Below, piece after piece: positions 1-9,179 of a stretch of DNA of 64,000 nucleotides. A program made the position numbers and the translations under genes. The notes under the pieces are model-generated. The model was not told where the DNA came from, made no database searches, and saw only the letters and a list, made by a program, of their open reading frames with translations. Origin of the DNA: Mycobacterium sp. SMC-2 (GTDB lineage Bacteria; Actinomycetota; Actinomycetes; Mycobacteriales; Mycobacteriaceae). Position 1 is the stretch's first letter. Every line of letters begins with the position of its first letter. Where the stretch lies: assembly GCF_025263485.1 (NCBI RefSeq), contig NZ_CP079863.1, forward strand, positions 4,154,001 to 4,218,000. Direction: 5' to 3'.

Positions 1-381
1 GGCAAGTGGAACCCGTTGGCCGCCACCGCAACTCCCGTCGCGGCCGCCCGTGCTCTGTGTGACGACGCGGTCTTGGGCATCGAGCTGGCGCTGGCCGACG
101 TGTCGTTTACCGACAGGCGTTTGGTCGATCGGCTGTTGATCGGCGAGGTGCGCCGCGCGATCAACCGCACTTTCGCGCAGGCCGGTTACCGCGCACAAAG
201 CGGAACGCCGCACGGCCAGCAGGGACCGATCAACTTCGGCGACCAACCGTTTGAGCCCGCGGTCGGGGAGGGAATTCCGGGCCGCAAGCGGCGCGGAGGC
301 GGCACCGGCAGCTGCTGGTGCTGCTGCGATGGCTGCGATTGCTGCTGCGAGTGCGACGACTGCTGCTGCGATTGCACTTGA
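1..381 (+). CDS. C-terminal part of a Cys-rich protein (DUF5685-like)
   Basis: The gene enters from the left edge in frame 1, so its start is outside the window; the TTG at 16 is not a convincing start. The visible 126 residues have a helical part (around LALADVSFTDRRLVDRL) and a Gly-rich linker. They end in a tail with 13 cysteines in about 24 residues, arranged as CCC clusters separated by Asp, Glu and Gly. The arrangement recalls actinobacterial DUF5685 proteins, which I name from memory. Such a tail could bind metal, but no function can be assigned. The stop is TGA at 379-381. The next gene starts 178 bp downstream and the gap holds nothing recognisable. Confidence 0.6.
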   Translation, partial: GKWNPLAATATPVAAARALCDDAVLGIELALADVSFTDRRLVDRLLIGEVRRAINRTFAQAGYRAQSGTPHGQQGPINFGDQPFEPAVGEGIPGRKRRGGGTGSCWCCCDGCDCCCECDDCCCDCT

Positions 382-559
382 GGCCCGGCTAAGGGCTCAT
401 CCTCGACCATCACACGACCGTCGAATTTGATATCGCGGGCGCTATCAGTTTTGAGCTTCGGGTGGCTCCCCGCACACGGGGCTGAAATGACCCAAGTGAC
501 AACGCTCTGCACCCGCGCCCCGCTCGGCGCACACCGGACGTGTCCGGCAGGATGGGCTG

Positions 560-2152
560 GTGTTTGGCCTCGTCCTGATCGTTGCGCTCGTCTCCACCGT
601 CATCGTCGGGACGGTCCTGGGGCGGCGCTATCGCGTTGGTCCCCCGGTGCTGCTGATCGTGCTCGGCACGTTGCTGGGTTTGATCCCAAGCTTCGGCCAC
701 GTGCACATCAACGGTGAGATCGTGCTGCTGCTGTTCCTGCCGGCCATCCTCTACTGGGAGGGCCTGAACACCAGCTTCCGCGAGATCCGGGCGAACGCAC
801 GCATCATCGTGTTCCTGAGCGTGGCGCTGGTGATCGCGACGGCCGTCGCGGTGTCGTGGACGGCGCGGGCGCTGGGCATGGACTCCCACGCGGCGGCCGT
901 GCTGGGCGCGGTGCTGTCCCCCACCGACGCCGCCGCCGTGGCCGGCTTGGCGAAGAAGTTGCCCCGCCGGTCGGTCACCGTGCTCAAGGCCGAGAGTCTG
1001 ATCAACGACGGCACGGCCCTGGTCCTGTTCGCGGTCACGGTCCACGTCGCGATCGGCGGATCCGCGATCACCCCGGCCGACCTGGTCGGCCGGTTCGTCG
1101 GCTCCTACCTCGGCGGGATCGCCGCCGGGCTCTTGGTCGGTGGCGCGGTTACGTTGCTGCGCAAGAGACTTGACGCGCCCCAAGAGGAAGGGGCGTTGAG
1201 CCTGCTGACGCCGTTCGCGGCGTTCCTGCTGGCGCAGAGCATGGACTGCAGCGGGGTTGTCGCGGTCATGGTCGCCGCCCTGATGCTCGCCTACGCCGGG
1301 CCGGTGGTGATCCGCGCGCGATCCCGCCTGCAGGCGTACGCGTTCTGGGACAGCGCGACCTTCCTGCTCAACGGCTCGTTGTGGGTGTTCGTCGGCGTCC
1401 AGATACCGGGAGCGCTGCGCGGCATCGCCGGCGTGGGCGGCGGGGTTCGCCACGCGCTGTTCATTGCGCTCGCCGTCACCGGCGTGGTGATCCTGTCGCG
1501 GATTTTCTGGGGCGAGATCACGGTGCTGCTGATCCGGCTGATCGACCGCCGGGAGGCGCAGCGCGAACGTCGCGTCAGCTGGCGTCAGCGCTTCGTCACC
1601 GCGTGGGCGGGGTTCCGCGGGGCCGTGTCGCTGGCCGCCGCGCTTGCCGTCCCGGCGACCACGCTCGGCGGCGCGCCGTTCCCCGACCGCAGCCTGCTCA
1701 TTTTCGTCGTGGTTTTCGTGATTCTGACGACCGTCCTGGTTCAGGGCACCACGCTGCCGGCCGTGGTCCGCTGGGCCAAGATGCCCGAGGACGTTGCCCA
1801 CGCCGAGGAATTGCAGCTGGCCCGCACCCGGGGCGTCCGAGCCGCCCTCGACGCGCTGCCGTCCGTTGCCGACGAGGTCGGCATCAGTGACGACCTGCGG
1901 CGGCGGCTGCAGAAGGAGTACGAGGAAAAGGCCGCGCTGACCCTGGCCACCGAGGGCGACTCGACGAACAGCCACCTGGTCAAGCGCAAGGAGCTGGTCC
2001 GCCGGGTGCGACTGGGTGTGCTGGAGAGCAAACGCCGCGAGATCACCGCGCTGCGCAACCAAAACCTGATCGACGACATCGTGCTGCGCGAGCTGCAGAA
2101 CGAAATGGACCTCGAGGAGATCCAACTGCTCGGCGCCGCCGAGAACGAGTAA
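560..2152 (+). CDS. yjcE: Na+/H+ antiporter, CPA1 family (YjcE-like)
   Basis: A 530-residue membrane protein. About the first 400 residues hold the transmembrane helices of a monovalent cation/proton antiporter, followed by a charged cytoplasmic tail of about 120 residues. Family motifs are visible: SPTDAAAVAGL, and ESLINDGTALVLF, which carries the ion-binding Asp. It probably exchanges Na+ or K+ for protons across the plasma membrane. The start is GTG at 560; the nearby ATG at 552 is out of frame. It corresponds in family and position to M. tuberculosis Rv2287. The AAA ATPase gene begins 6 bp after its stop, so the two are probably cotranscribed. Confidence 0.9.
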   Translation: MFGLVLIVALVSTVIVGTVLGRRYRVGPPVLLIVLGTLLGLIPSFGHVHINGEIVLLLFLPAILYWEGLNTSFREIRANARIIVFLSVALVIATAVAVSWTARALGMDSHAAAVLGAVLSPTDAAAVAGLAKKLPRRSVTVLKAESLINDGTALVLFAVTVHVAIGGSAITPADLVGRFVGSYLGGIAAGLLVGGAVTLLRKRLDAPQEEGALSLLTPFAAFLLAQSMDCSGVVAVMVAALMLAYAGPVVIRARSRLQAYAFWDSATFLLNGSLWVFVGVQIPGALRGIAGVGGGVRHALFIALAVTGVVILSRIFWGEITVLLIRLIDRREAQRERRVSWRQRFVTAWAGFRGAVSLAAALAVPATTLGGAPFPDRSLLIFVVVFVILTTVLVQGTTLPAVVRWAKMPEDVAHAEELQLARTRGVRAALDALPSVADEVGISDDLRRRLQKEYEEKAALTLATEGDSTNSHLVKRKELVRRVRLGVLESKRREITALRNQNLIDDIVLRELQNEMDLEEIQLLGAAENE

Positions 2153-2158
2153 GCCACC

Positions 2159-3346
2159 ATGTTGCAGACGGTGGCGATCCGCGGGTATCGCTCGCTGCGC
2201 GAGGTGATCCTGCCGGTGGGTCGGCTATCGGTGGTTACCGGCGCCAACGGGGCCGGCAAGTCGTCGCTATACCGTGCGTTGCGGCTGCTGGCCGATTGCG
2301 GCCGCGGCGAGGTGATCGCGTCGCTCGCCCGCGAGGGCGGGCTGCAGTCCGCGCTGTGGGCCGGACCCGAGGAGCTCAAGGGCGCCCGCCGGACCGGGAG
2401 GGTTGAGGGCACGGTGCGCACCCGGCCGGTCTCCCTCGAATTGGGCTTCGCCTCAGACGATTTCGGCTATCTCGTCGACCTGGGCATGCCGCAGATGGCG
2501 GGGCCGAAGTCGGCCTTCGGCCGTGACCCCGAGATCAAGCGGGAAGCGTTGTTCGCCGGCCCGGTGCTGCGCGCCGGCACGACGCTCGTGCGCCGCACGC
2601 GCGATTTCGCCGAGGTGAGCGCGGACTCCGGCCGCGGGTTCGACGAGTTGTCCCACTCGCTGCCGTCGTACCGCAGCGTGTTGGCCGAGTACGCCCACCC
2701 GCACGCGCTCCCCGAACTCGCGGCCGTCCGGGAGCGGTTGCGCGGGTGGCGGTTCTACGACGGCTTCCGCGTCGACGCGGGGGCGCCGGCGCGGCACCCG
2801 CAGGTGGGGACGCGCACCCCGGTGCTCTCCGATGACGGCAGCGACTTGGCCGCAGCGATCCAGACCATCATCGAGGCCGGTTTCGACGACCTGAGCCGCG
2901 CCGTCGCCGACGCGTTCGACGGCGCAACGGTTTCCGTCGCCGTCCACGACGGGCTCTTCGATCTGCAGCTGCGTCAGCGGGGCATGCTGCGACCGCTGCG
3001 GTCTGCCGAATTGTCCGACGGCACACTGCGACTCCTGCTGTGGGCCGCCGCGCTGTCGAGCCCGCAGGCGCCGTCGCTGATGGTGCTCAACGAACCCGAG
3101 ACCTCACTGCATCCCGATCTGGTGCATCCGCTCGCGGGGCTGATCCGCACCGCCGCAGCGCGCACACAGGTCCTGGTGGTCACCCATTCGCGTGCTCTGC
3201 TCGAATTCCTGGACACCGTGCCGGTGGCCGACGCCGACGGGAGCGACCGAGCCGTCGAGATCGAGCTGTGCAAAGAGTGGGGCGAGACGCGCGTCGCCGG
3301 TCAGGAATTGGTGACCACGCCGCCCTGGGACTGGGGCAAGCGGTAG
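2159..3346 (+). CDS. AAA family ATPase (RecF/SMC-like, COG4637 type)
   Basis: A 395-residue predicted ATPase. The Walker A motif GANGAGKSS lies near residues 29-37, the Walker B region is MVLNEPETSLHPDL near residue 307, and the H-loop-like VVTHSRALLEFLD follows. This matches the stand-alone ABC/SMC-type ATPases of the RecF/OLD superfamily, which usually act on DNA or in stress or defence functions. There is no nuclease domain and no defence partner next to it. Its tight coupling to the antiporter is the only contextual clue, so the role is unknown. A 19-bp perfect hairpin follows 26 bp after the stop. Confidence 0.85.
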   Translation: MLQTVAIRGYRSLREVILPVGRLSVVTGANGAGKSSLYRALRLLADCGRGEVIASLAREGGLQSALWAGPEELKGARRTGRVEGTVRTRPVSLELGFASDDFGYLVDLGMPQMAGPKSAFGRDPEIKREALFAGPVLRAGTTLVRRTRDFAEVSADSGRGFDELSHSLPSYRSVLAEYAHPHALPELAAVRERLRGWRFYDGFRVDAGAPARHPQVGTRTPVLSDDGSDLAAAIQTIIEAGFDDLSRAVADAFDGATVSVAVHDGLFDLQLRQRGMLRPLRSAELSDGTLRLLLWAAALSSPQAPSLMVLNEPETSLHPDLVHPLAGLIRTAAARTQVLVVTHSRALLEFLDTVPVADADGSDRAVEIELCKEWGETRVAGQELVTTPPWDWGKR

Positions 3347-3372
3347 TTTCGCGCGCCCGCCGACCCCGTTGC

Positions 3373-3423
3373 GTGTGCGCCCAGGGCGGCGCCACTCGGC
3401 GTGTCGCCGCCCTGGGCGCACAC
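3373..3423 (+). terminator. Perfect 19-bp inverted repeat downstream of the ATPase
   Basis: The arms GTGTGCGCCCAGGGCGGCG (3373-3391) and its exact complement (3405-3423) flank a 13-nt loop. It lies after the antiporter-ATPase unit and 136 bp before the mannosyltransferase. There is no U-tract, which is common for mycobacterial terminators. It is one of several long hairpins in this window. Confidence 0.6.
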
Positions 3424-3558
3424 CCAAAGCCCTGAGCGCACGCTCGACGCGGGCCGAGCGTCCCCAGATGCCGGCCCTTCGGCGGAATTCATGGACTGTT
3501 CAGGCCAGCGCCAATTCCCCATTGTTGAGTGCACACGCGCGCCGCGTGTCCTCACCTT

Positions 3559-4704
3559 ATGCGCGTTGCACAGGTCGCCAATTTCTACGGCCCTCGCTCC
3601 GGCGGCCTTCGCACCGCGGTGGATCGACTGGGCGCCGAATATTGCGCCGGCGGGCACGAGGTGTTCCTGATCGTTCCCGGTCAGCGCGCCGAGCGCAGCC
3701 GGCTGCACACCGGCGTGGTGCGAATCACCCTGCCGGCCCGGCTGATTCCCCTCACCGGTGGCTATCGCGCGGTTATGCCCGGCCCGGTCAAGGCGCTGCT
3801 GCGGGCTTTGCGGCCCGACGCGCTGGAGGTCTCCGACCGGCTCACGCTGCGCTCACTGGGCAAGTGGGGTCGCGACCATGGCGCCACGACCGTGATGATC
3901 TCCCACGAGCGGTTGGATCGGCTTGTGGGACAAATACTTCCGCACCGGGCCGCGGTAAAGTTCGCCGATCTGGCCAACGCGCGCACCGCGGCCGATTACG
4001 ACACAGTGGTGTGCACCACCGGTTTCGCGCGCGAGGAATTCGACCGAATCGGTGCGACCAACACCGTGACCGTCCCGCTGGGTGTGGACCTGCAGACCTT
4101 TCACCCGCGCCGGCACTCGTACCTGCTGCGGCGACGCTGGGCCGCACCGACGCAGCTGCTGGTGGTTCATTGCGGCCGGCTGTCGGTGGAAAAGCGCGTC
4201 GACCGCAGCATCGACGCGATCGGCGAGTTGCGCCACGCCGGGGTCGATGCCCGGCTCGTCGTGGTGGGCGAGGGTCCGTTGCGGGCCCGGCTGGAGCGAC
4301 AGGCCGCCCGGCTGCCGGTTGACTTCACCGGCTTCGTCTCCGACCGGCGCACGGTGGCCGGGCTTCTAGCGTCGGCCGACGTGACGCTGGCGCCCGGGCC
4401 GCACGAGACGTTCGGGCTGGCCGCGCTGGAGTCGCTGGCCTGCGGGACGCCGGCCGTGGTCTCGCGCACCTCGGCGCTGACCGAGATCATCACCCCGGAC
4501 AGCGGCGCTTCGGCGGACAACCACCCGGCCGCGATCGCGCGTGCGGTCAGCGCCGTCACCAGTCGTCCCGAACACCACCGCCGCGTCTCCGCTCGACGCC
4601 GCGCCGAGGACTTCACCTGGCATCGCGCGGCGACGGGCATGCTGGCCTCGTTGGGGGCGCCGGCACTGCCCGATCACCGCGGCGATTCCGAACACACCGC
4701 ATAA
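3559..4704 (+). CDS. mgtA: GT4 glycosyltransferase, MgtA/PimB-like mannosyltransferase
   Basis: A 381-residue retaining glycosyltransferase of the GT-B fold. The N-terminal acceptor domain begins MRVAQVANFYGPRSGGLRTA. The C-terminal nucleotide-sugar domain has VVHCGRLSVEKRVDRSI and the E-x7-E signature in HETFGLAALESLACGTP, around residue 281. Sequence and length resemble M. tuberculosis Rv0557 (MgtA, formerly PimB). That enzyme transfers mannose from GDP-mannose to a glycolipid acceptor for lipomannan-like cell envelope lipids. I chose ATG 3559 because the family begins MRVAQVANFYGP; an in-frame start at 3529 would add 10 residues unlike the family. The neighbourhood differs from that of Rv0557, so it could be a paralogue. 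Confidence 0.75.
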   Translation: MRVAQVANFYGPRSGGLRTAVDRLGAEYCAGGHEVFLIVPGQRAERSRLHTGVVRITLPARLIPLTGGYRAVMPGPVKALLRALRPDALEVSDRLTLRSLGKWGRDHGATTVMISHERLDRLVGQILPHRAAVKFADLANARTAADYDTVVCTTGFAREEFDRIGATNTVTVPLGVDLQTFHPRRHSYLLRRRWAAPTQLLVVHCGRLSVEKRVDRSIDAIGELRHAGVDARLVVVGEGPLRARLERQAARLPVDFTGFVSDRRTVAGLLASADVTLAPGPHETFGLAALESLACGTPAVVSRTSALTEIITPDSGASADNHPAAIARAVSAVTSRPEHHRRVSARRRAEDFTWHRAATGMLASLGAPALPDHRGDSEHTA

Positions 4705-4715
4705 CCATTCCCGCC

Positions 4716-4739
4716 TATTCGCCATGAAGCGGGCGAATA
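4716..4739. terminator. 8-bp hairpin between convergent genes
   Basis: TATTCGCC (4716-4723) and GGCGAATA (4732-4739) form a perfect stem with an 8-nt loop. It lies between the convergent mannosyltransferase and MPT63 genes and could terminate both. Confidence 0.5.
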
Positions 4740-4768
4740 CGCTGGGGTCGCGTGTTAGCTCCGAGGGC

Positions 4769-5245
4769 TTACGGTCCCCAAATGAGCAGGTCTTCCATCC
4801 CGTTGTTCATCGTCACTGTGGTCGGCGCCGGACCCGTGACGTCGAAGTGGATTTTGCCGGTCGCCTGCGCGCCGTCGGGAATGGTTGCCCCACTGATGTT
4901 CGTCGGGCTCGCGACGTACCACAGGACCCGATAGGCGGCCGCATTCGGGGCGACGGCATTGAACTGCGAAATTGCTGGAGTAACAGTGCCCCGGATCGAC
5001 CTGACGGTAGCCGTGGCTTCCCATAGCTTGCCCGTCGGGGTGTAGCCGGGGGTTGCGTCGGTGCTGGGCTGGAGGTTGCTGACCGTCCACGCAAGGACAA
5101 CCTGGCCGACGCTGTCGGTCATCGTCAGTTCGCTACCCAGTTTGCCGACAACGGGATAGGTGGCCGATGCAGTCGGCACGCCGCTCACACCAATCGCGGT
5201 CATTACGACGGCTGCTACCGTCATGATCATCGTGGTGATTTTCAC
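4769..5245 (-). CDS. mpt63: Immunogenic secreted protein MPT63
   Basis: A 158-residue secreted protein closely resembling the immunoglobulin-fold antigen MPT63 (M. tuberculosis Rv1926c, 159 residues). A signal peptide (VKITTMIMTVAAVVM to TASA) precedes the mature YPVVGKLGSELTMTDSVGQ. The family ending, MNNGMEDLLIWGP, is conserved. The start is GTG at 5245: an AGGAGGA ribosome site lies about 6 bases upstream, and the family N-terminus is MKLTTMIK. The reading frame extends 14 codons further, but those are not needed. The function of MPT63 is unknown. Confidence 0.93.
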   Translation of the reverse strand: MKITTMIMTVAAVVMTAIGVSGVPTASATYPVVGKLGSELTMTDSVGQVVLAWTVSNLQPSTDATPGYTPTGKLWEATATVRSIRGTVTPAISQFNAVAPNAAAYRVLWYVASPTNISGATIPDGAQATGKIHFDVTGPAPTTVTMNNGMEDLLIWGP

Positions 5246-5428
5246 TGTATTCCTCCTCGTTTGAGCGGCCAAGCCATTTGCCGCCAATCGATCCGAAGGA
5301 TTAATTGTGTCTCCCGCATTGTCCTTTCGCTAGGGCCATTCGACCCATTAGTTCTCCGGGGCTACCCGGCACCAAATGGCCCGGCATTCGGCGCCCGCGG
5401 CGGAAATGGAAAATGGTCGCGAGCTTTA

Positions 5429-5857
5429 CTATCCGCCGGCGCGCTCCGGCTTCCAGCCGACATACGTCAGGTAAAGCCCGGCGGACGCGAGGCAGGCGAA
5501 TAACACCCATATCACCGCGGACATACCCGAGCCTTGCACCGCGTCGCCGGCCGCGTCGTAGGCCCGGGGCACGGTCAACAACAGCACTCCACGTATCAGG
5601 AAAAACCAGCCCACGGTCGACACGATGACCGCCGCCAGGCTGCGCCAGTACTGGTGGAACGCGATGATGAAGATCCCACCCATCAACAGGATGGCCCCAT
5701 AAAGCCACGGCCACATGGGATTTGCCTTGAACTCCGTGAACAGCGTCTGCATGTACGAGCGGCGCACCGCGACCGTGATCGGCACGATGGTGAGGTAGGG
5801 GCCCAGCACACGGGCGAACATGCGGGTACGGGTCTGCGATTGCTCGGATGAACTCAT
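5429..5857 (-). CDS. Small integral membrane protein, four predicted helices
   Basis: A 142-residue protein with a short hydrophilic N-terminus and about four hydrophobic segments: VLGPYLTIVPITV, WPWLYGAILLMGGIFIIAF, AAVIVSTVGWFFLIRGVLLL and AVIWVLFACLASAGLYL. I recognise no family motif with a known function; similar small proteins occur in other mycobacteria. I chose ATG 5857 because upstream in-frame codons overlap the preceding gene. It follows the exported-protein gene at 5869-6348 by 11 bp on the same strand, so the two are probably one operon. Confidence 0.75.
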   Translation of the reverse strand: MSSSEQSQTRTRMFARVLGPYLTIVPITVAVRRSYMQTLFTEFKANPMWPWLYGAILLMGGIFIIAFHQYWRSLAAVIVSTVGWFFLIRGVLLLTVPRAYDAAGDAVQGSGMSAVIWVLFACLASAGLYLTYVGWKPERAGG

Positions 5858-5868
5858 CGATGAAGTCC

Positions 5869-6348
5869 TTAGAAGCCGGATGCCGCCCATGATCCGGGCG
5901 GGTAAGGCGGAACCGTGCCGGCGAAGGCGCCATCGGTGATCCTGCACAGGGTGTCGGAAATCGTTCCGGCGTTGGCCAATACCTTCGGGTCGCTGCCCGG
6001 CACGACGCGCGCGACCACCGCCTGCCAAAAGTAGCCGATACCGCCGTGCTCGTACCAGACGAACCAATCGCCGTCGTGATTGCCGGCCCGAATCAGCCGG
6101 CGGAACGGCAACGTCGGATCGCTGACCGAGTCGGTCGCGTTGAACGGCGCGCCGACGTCGGCGATGGGCGGAAGAAGCTTGAGGAGCTCCGGGGGCACCT
6201 GGGACAAATGCTGCACTTCCTGAACGGGTGTCGTCAGCGCGCACTGGGTATTTGGCATCGCTTCGGCGGGAACCGCGGTCACCAGAGCCGACGCGACCGC
6301 GAGACACCCGGTGAATCCATAGCTGATGCGCGTCACGATCTGCTCCAT
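5869..6348 (-). CDS. Exported hypothetical protein
   Basis: A 159-residue protein with a clear signal peptide from ATG 6348: MEQIVTRISYGFTG, a hydrophobic core, and a probable cleavage after VPAEA. The mature part has two cysteines (QCAL and LCRI) that may form a disulfide, and an aromatic stretch HDGDWFVWYEHGGIGYFWQAV. The frame is open to 6432, but those codons run into the region upstream of sseB and would bury the signal peptide. Function is not recognised. It is divergent from sseB and upstream of a small membrane protein gene. Confidence 0.75.
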   Translation of the reverse strand: MEQIVTRISYGFTGCLAVASALVTAVPAEAMPNTQCALTTPVQEVQHLSQVPPELLKLLPPIADVGAPFNATDSVSDPTLPFRRLIRAGNHDGDWFVWYEHGGIGYFWQAVVARVVPGSDPKVLANAGTISDTLCRITDGAFAGTVPPYPPGSWAASGF

Positions 6349-6446
6349 CTGCCCTATCGCCCACCAGGACACTACGCCGCGGTTTGCTGATGAGAAGCGA
6401 AATCGCGCGGTCGCTAGGCTCGCTGAAAACATGAGGAGGCGAATCG

Positions 6447-7301
6447 GTGGAAGCCCGAGACCAGGTTTTGATCACCGTCGCGGAGTTGGCTGAGCTCATC
6501 GAGGCCGGCGATCCGTTAGCCATCCTTGACGTCCGTTGGCGGCTCGACGAGCCCGACGGGCGGCCGGCCTACCTGCGGGGCCACCTCCCGGGCGCGGTGT
6601 ACGCGTCCCTCGAGGACGAACTGAGCGATCACACGGTCGCCGGACGCGGCCGCCACCCGCTGCCGTCGGGGAGCGAGCTCCAGGCCGCCGCCCGCCGATG
6701 GGGGGTCCGGCGGGACTCGCCGGTGGTGGTCTATGACGACTGGAATCGCGCCGGTTCGGCGCGCGCCTGGTGGGTGTTGACGGCCGCCGGCCTGCCGAAC
6801 GTCCGCATTCTGGACGGTGGGCTGGCCGCCTGGCGCTCGGCCGGCCGTGGCCTCGAAACCGGCCCTGTCACACCGCAACCCGGAAATGTGACTGTGCTGC
6901 ACGATGATCTGTATGCCGGATGCCGACCCACCCTGACGGCCGAGCAAGCCGGCACCGGCGACGTGACGTTGCTCGATGCGCGAGCGCCCGAGCGCTTCCG
7001 CGGCGAGGTCGAACCGCTCGACCCCGCCGCCGGGCACATCCCCGGGGCCACGAACCTGCCGAGCACCGCCGTCCTGGCCGCCGACGGCACGTTCGTCGGC
7101 GGCGACGCGCTCGTCCGACTGCTGGCCGACTGCGGGATCGAGTCTGACGGCGCGCTGGCCGCCTACTGCGGCTCGGGCGTGACCGCCAGCGTCACGATCG
7201 CCGCGCTCGCGGCGCTGGGCCGGGAAGCAGCCCTTTTTCCCGGGTCGTGGTCCGAGTGGTGTTCGGACCCGGGCCGCGCGGTCGCCGTCGGACCCGGATA
7301 A
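6447..7301 (+). CDS. sseB: Thiosulfate sulfurtransferase (rhodanese), SseB
   Basis: A 284-residue two-domain rhodanese. The N-terminal domain (ILDVRWRLDEPDG...VVVYDDWNRAGSARAWW) has Asp instead of the catalytic Cys. The C-terminal domain carries the active loop YCGSGVTA with Cys241. It transfers sulfane sulfur to acceptors such as cyanide or thiols in the cytosol. Length and sequence match M. tuberculosis SseB (Rv2291). The start is GTG 6447, with AGGAGG 7 bases upstream. Its stop is 3 bp from the stop of the convergent nucleosidase gene. Confidence 0.92.
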   Translation: MEARDQVLITVAELAELIEAGDPLAILDVRWRLDEPDGRPAYLRGHLPGAVYASLEDELSDHTVAGRGRHPLPSGSELQAAARRWGVRRDSPVVVYDDWNRAGSARAWWVLTAAGLPNVRILDGGLAAWRSAGRGLETGPVTPQPGNVTVLHDDLYAGCRPTLTAEQAGTGDVTLLDARAPERFRGEVEPLDPAAGHIPGATNLPSTAVLAADGTFVGGDALVRLLADCGIESDGALAAYCGSGVTASVTIAALAALGREAALFPGSWSEWCSDPGRAVAVGPG

Positions 7302-7304
7302 CGG

Positions 7305-8258
7305 TCAGGCACCCGTCCAGCTCCGCAGGAAGGCAGCGGTCACCCGCGCGGCGTTGTTGGCGGCGATCCGCTTGTAGCGGAAGAACTGGACGGGGAAGCC
7401 CGGCAGGTGAAGTGGGTCGCCCGGGCCGTCCGTAATGCCCCGGATGCCAAGGAACGGGATACCGTGCGCGTCGGCCACGCCCTGCGCGGCCGCGGTCTCC
7501 ATGTCCGTCGCGTCAAAGGCCGGGTCCGCCGTCGAGACGACGTTCAGGTTGCTGATCAGGGCGCTTCTCAGCCAGGGGCCCGCCGCCCGCCGGAAGTTGC
7601 CGGTATAGCGGAGCGATCGGTCCGGCGCGCTGCGGGGCTGGCAGCCGAAAACGTCGCCGCCGTTCGGGATGCACGGGAACGCCACGCCGTTGTTGTTGTC
7701 CCAGCTGCAACCGTCACCGCCGACCACGACTTGCGGCCGGCGTCGCAGATCGATCCTCCGGACGACGCTTTCCAGTGGGACAGAGAGCTTCTCGGCCGTC
7801 GCCAGCATGGCGGGATCCACCGGGTGAAACGTGTTGCCGTTGTCCAGTGTCCAGCGCGCCGGTACGGCCACGTCCGCGATGCTGGTGCGCCCCGCCCCGC
7901 CGGCGACGCCCGAAAATACCACCGCGCCAAGGGCGAATCGGGCGCAGGCTACCGCGGTGGTGTCGACGGCGTTCACCAGGCCGATGCCGGTCATCGCCAC
8001 GATCACCTTCGTGCCGGCGATCGCGCCGAGATAGAAGTGCCGACGGTCGGCGATCACCACCGGATCGGGATCGAGCGTGGTGTGCGACAGCACCGCGTCG
8101 GCCTCGGCCGGAAACGCGGACAACACCAGCGTGCGTCGTGCCACACCCACCGCCCCAGTAAACGCCACCACGGCCGCGTCCGGACACAGCGGCTTTGCTG
8201 ATTCCGGCCCTGCACCGGCAGGCCAGCGGTTAGTCTCAGCGGCGTTGCAGCCAGGCAC
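7305..8258 (-). CDS. Phosphorylase-superfamily nucleosidase (MTA/SAH nucleosidase-like)
   Basis: Up to 317 residues of the PNP/UDP phosphorylase fold. Visible motifs are [25 protein letters not shown], the nucleoside-binding DMETAA, and the catalytic-Asp region [12 protein letters not shown]. These are features of 5'-methylthioadenosine/S-adenosylhomocysteine nucleosidases. An insert around [23 protein letters not shown] carries three cysteines and is unlike compact bacterial enzymes, so the substrate may differ. The start is uncertain: GTG 8258 gives a 30-residue leader with no clear signal, while GTG 8171 or 8168 begins just before the first beta strand. Confidence 0.75.
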   Translation of the reverse strand: MPGCNAAETNRWPAGAGPESAKPLCPDAAVVAFTGAVGVARRTLVLSAFPAEADAVLSHTTLDPDPVVIADRRHFYLGAIAGTKVIVAMTGIGLVNAVDTTAVACARFALGAVVFSGVAGGAGRTSIADVAVPARWTLDNGNTFHPVDPAMLATAEKLSVPLESVVRRIDLRRRPQVVVGGDGCSWDNNNGVAFPCIPNGGDVFGCQPRSAPDRSLRYTGNFRRAAGPWLRSALISNLNVVSTADPAFDATDMETAAAQGVADAHGIPFLGIRGITDGPGDPLHLPGFPVQFFRYKRIAANNAARVTAAFLRSWTGA

Positions 8259-8396
8259 GGAGGAGCACCTACGCCACCGACGCGGAGATCTTCCCTAAGA
8301 TGAGCCATGACATGATGCTCGATCCCGGGTGGCGCGCCGTCGCCGAACGAATCCACGCGTGGCTCGAAATATGTGTGCCCGCAGGCTGACTCCGCG

Positions 8397-9179
8397 ATGA
8401 CGGGCCGACTGGACGGCAAGGTCGCGATCATCACCGGGGCCAGCACCGGCCTGGGACCGGTGCTGGGTTCGGTGTTCGTCCGGGAGGGGGCCAAGGTGCT
8501 GCTGGCCGCGCGGCGCGAAGAGCTCGTCCGCGATGCCGCCACCGCGGCCGGTCCCGGAGCCGTCGCGATGCGCGCGGATGTGACCGACGAGCATGACGTC
8601 GCTGCCATGGTGGCCCGAGCCGTCGACGAATTCGGCCATGTCGACGTCCTGTGCAACAACGCCGCCGCCCCGGGACAGGACCGCTGGATCTGGGAGCAGA
8701 CGCTGGACAACTGGAACGCCACGATCGCCATCGACGTCACCGCGGCGATGCTGTGCACCCGGGAAGTGCTCAACCAGTCGATGTTGGCGCGCCGTCGCGG
8801 CGTCATCCTCAACTTCTCCTCCACGGCGGGCTATTCCGGCGTCGTCCGCAAGAGCCACTACGTCACCGCCAAGGCGTCCCTTCGGGCGTTCACCAAGGCC
8901 GTGGCGCTGGAGGTCGGCCCCTACGGCATCCGGTGCAACTGCATCGTGCCCGGAGCCATCGACACTGAGCTGTGGCGTCGGTGGGTGCAGCGCACGGCCG
9001 ACGAGCAAGGGGTCGATTTCGCCACCCAGCGGGCCAAAGCCCTCAAAGGGGTTGCGCTGCAGGATATCTCCACGACCAACGATGTCGCCAACTTGGCGCT
9101 GTTCCTGGCCAGTGACGAAAGCCGGACCATCACCGGCCAATCGATCCCCGTCGACGCCGGAGGGTACATGCAGGGATGA
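8397..9179 (+). CDS. SDR family oxidoreductase
   Basis: A 260-residue classical short-chain dehydrogenase. The cofactor motif TGASTGLG is near the N-terminus, NNAA follows, the catalytic Ser is in NFSSTAG, and Tyr and Lys are in SHYVTAK. The C-terminal IPVDAGGYMQG is typical. It would oxidise or reduce a hydroxyl/keto substrate with NAD(P). ATG 8397 is preferred to the in-frame 8373 because family members begin about ten residues before the first glycine motif. It overlaps the next gene by 4 bases (ATGA), the first of three coupled genes. Confidence 0.88.
   Translation: MTGRLDGKVAIITGASTGLGPVLGSVFVREGAKVLLAARREELVRDAATAAGPGAVAMRADVTDEHDVAAMVARAVDEFGHVDVLCNNAAAPGQDRWIWEQTLDNWNATIAIDVTAAMLCTREVLNQSMLARRRGVILNFSSTAGYSGVVRKSHYVTAKASLRAFTKAVALEVGPYGIRCNCIVPGAIDTELWRRWVQRTADEQGVDFATQRAKALKGVALQDISTTNDVANLALFLASDESRTITGQSIPVDAGGYMQG

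Noticed and set aside
410..2125. 571-residue open frame on the minus strand opposite the antiporter
   Set aside because: Its translation is low-complexity, rich in Arg/His/Gln/Asp, without domains, and lies exactly antisense to a membrane protein with clear motifs. It is a GC-rich shadow frame.
2159..3346. Antiphage defence role for the AAA ATPase
   Set aside because: It lacks a TOPRIM or other nuclease domain and its neighbours are a housekeeping antiporter and a glycosyltransferase; the context gives no support.
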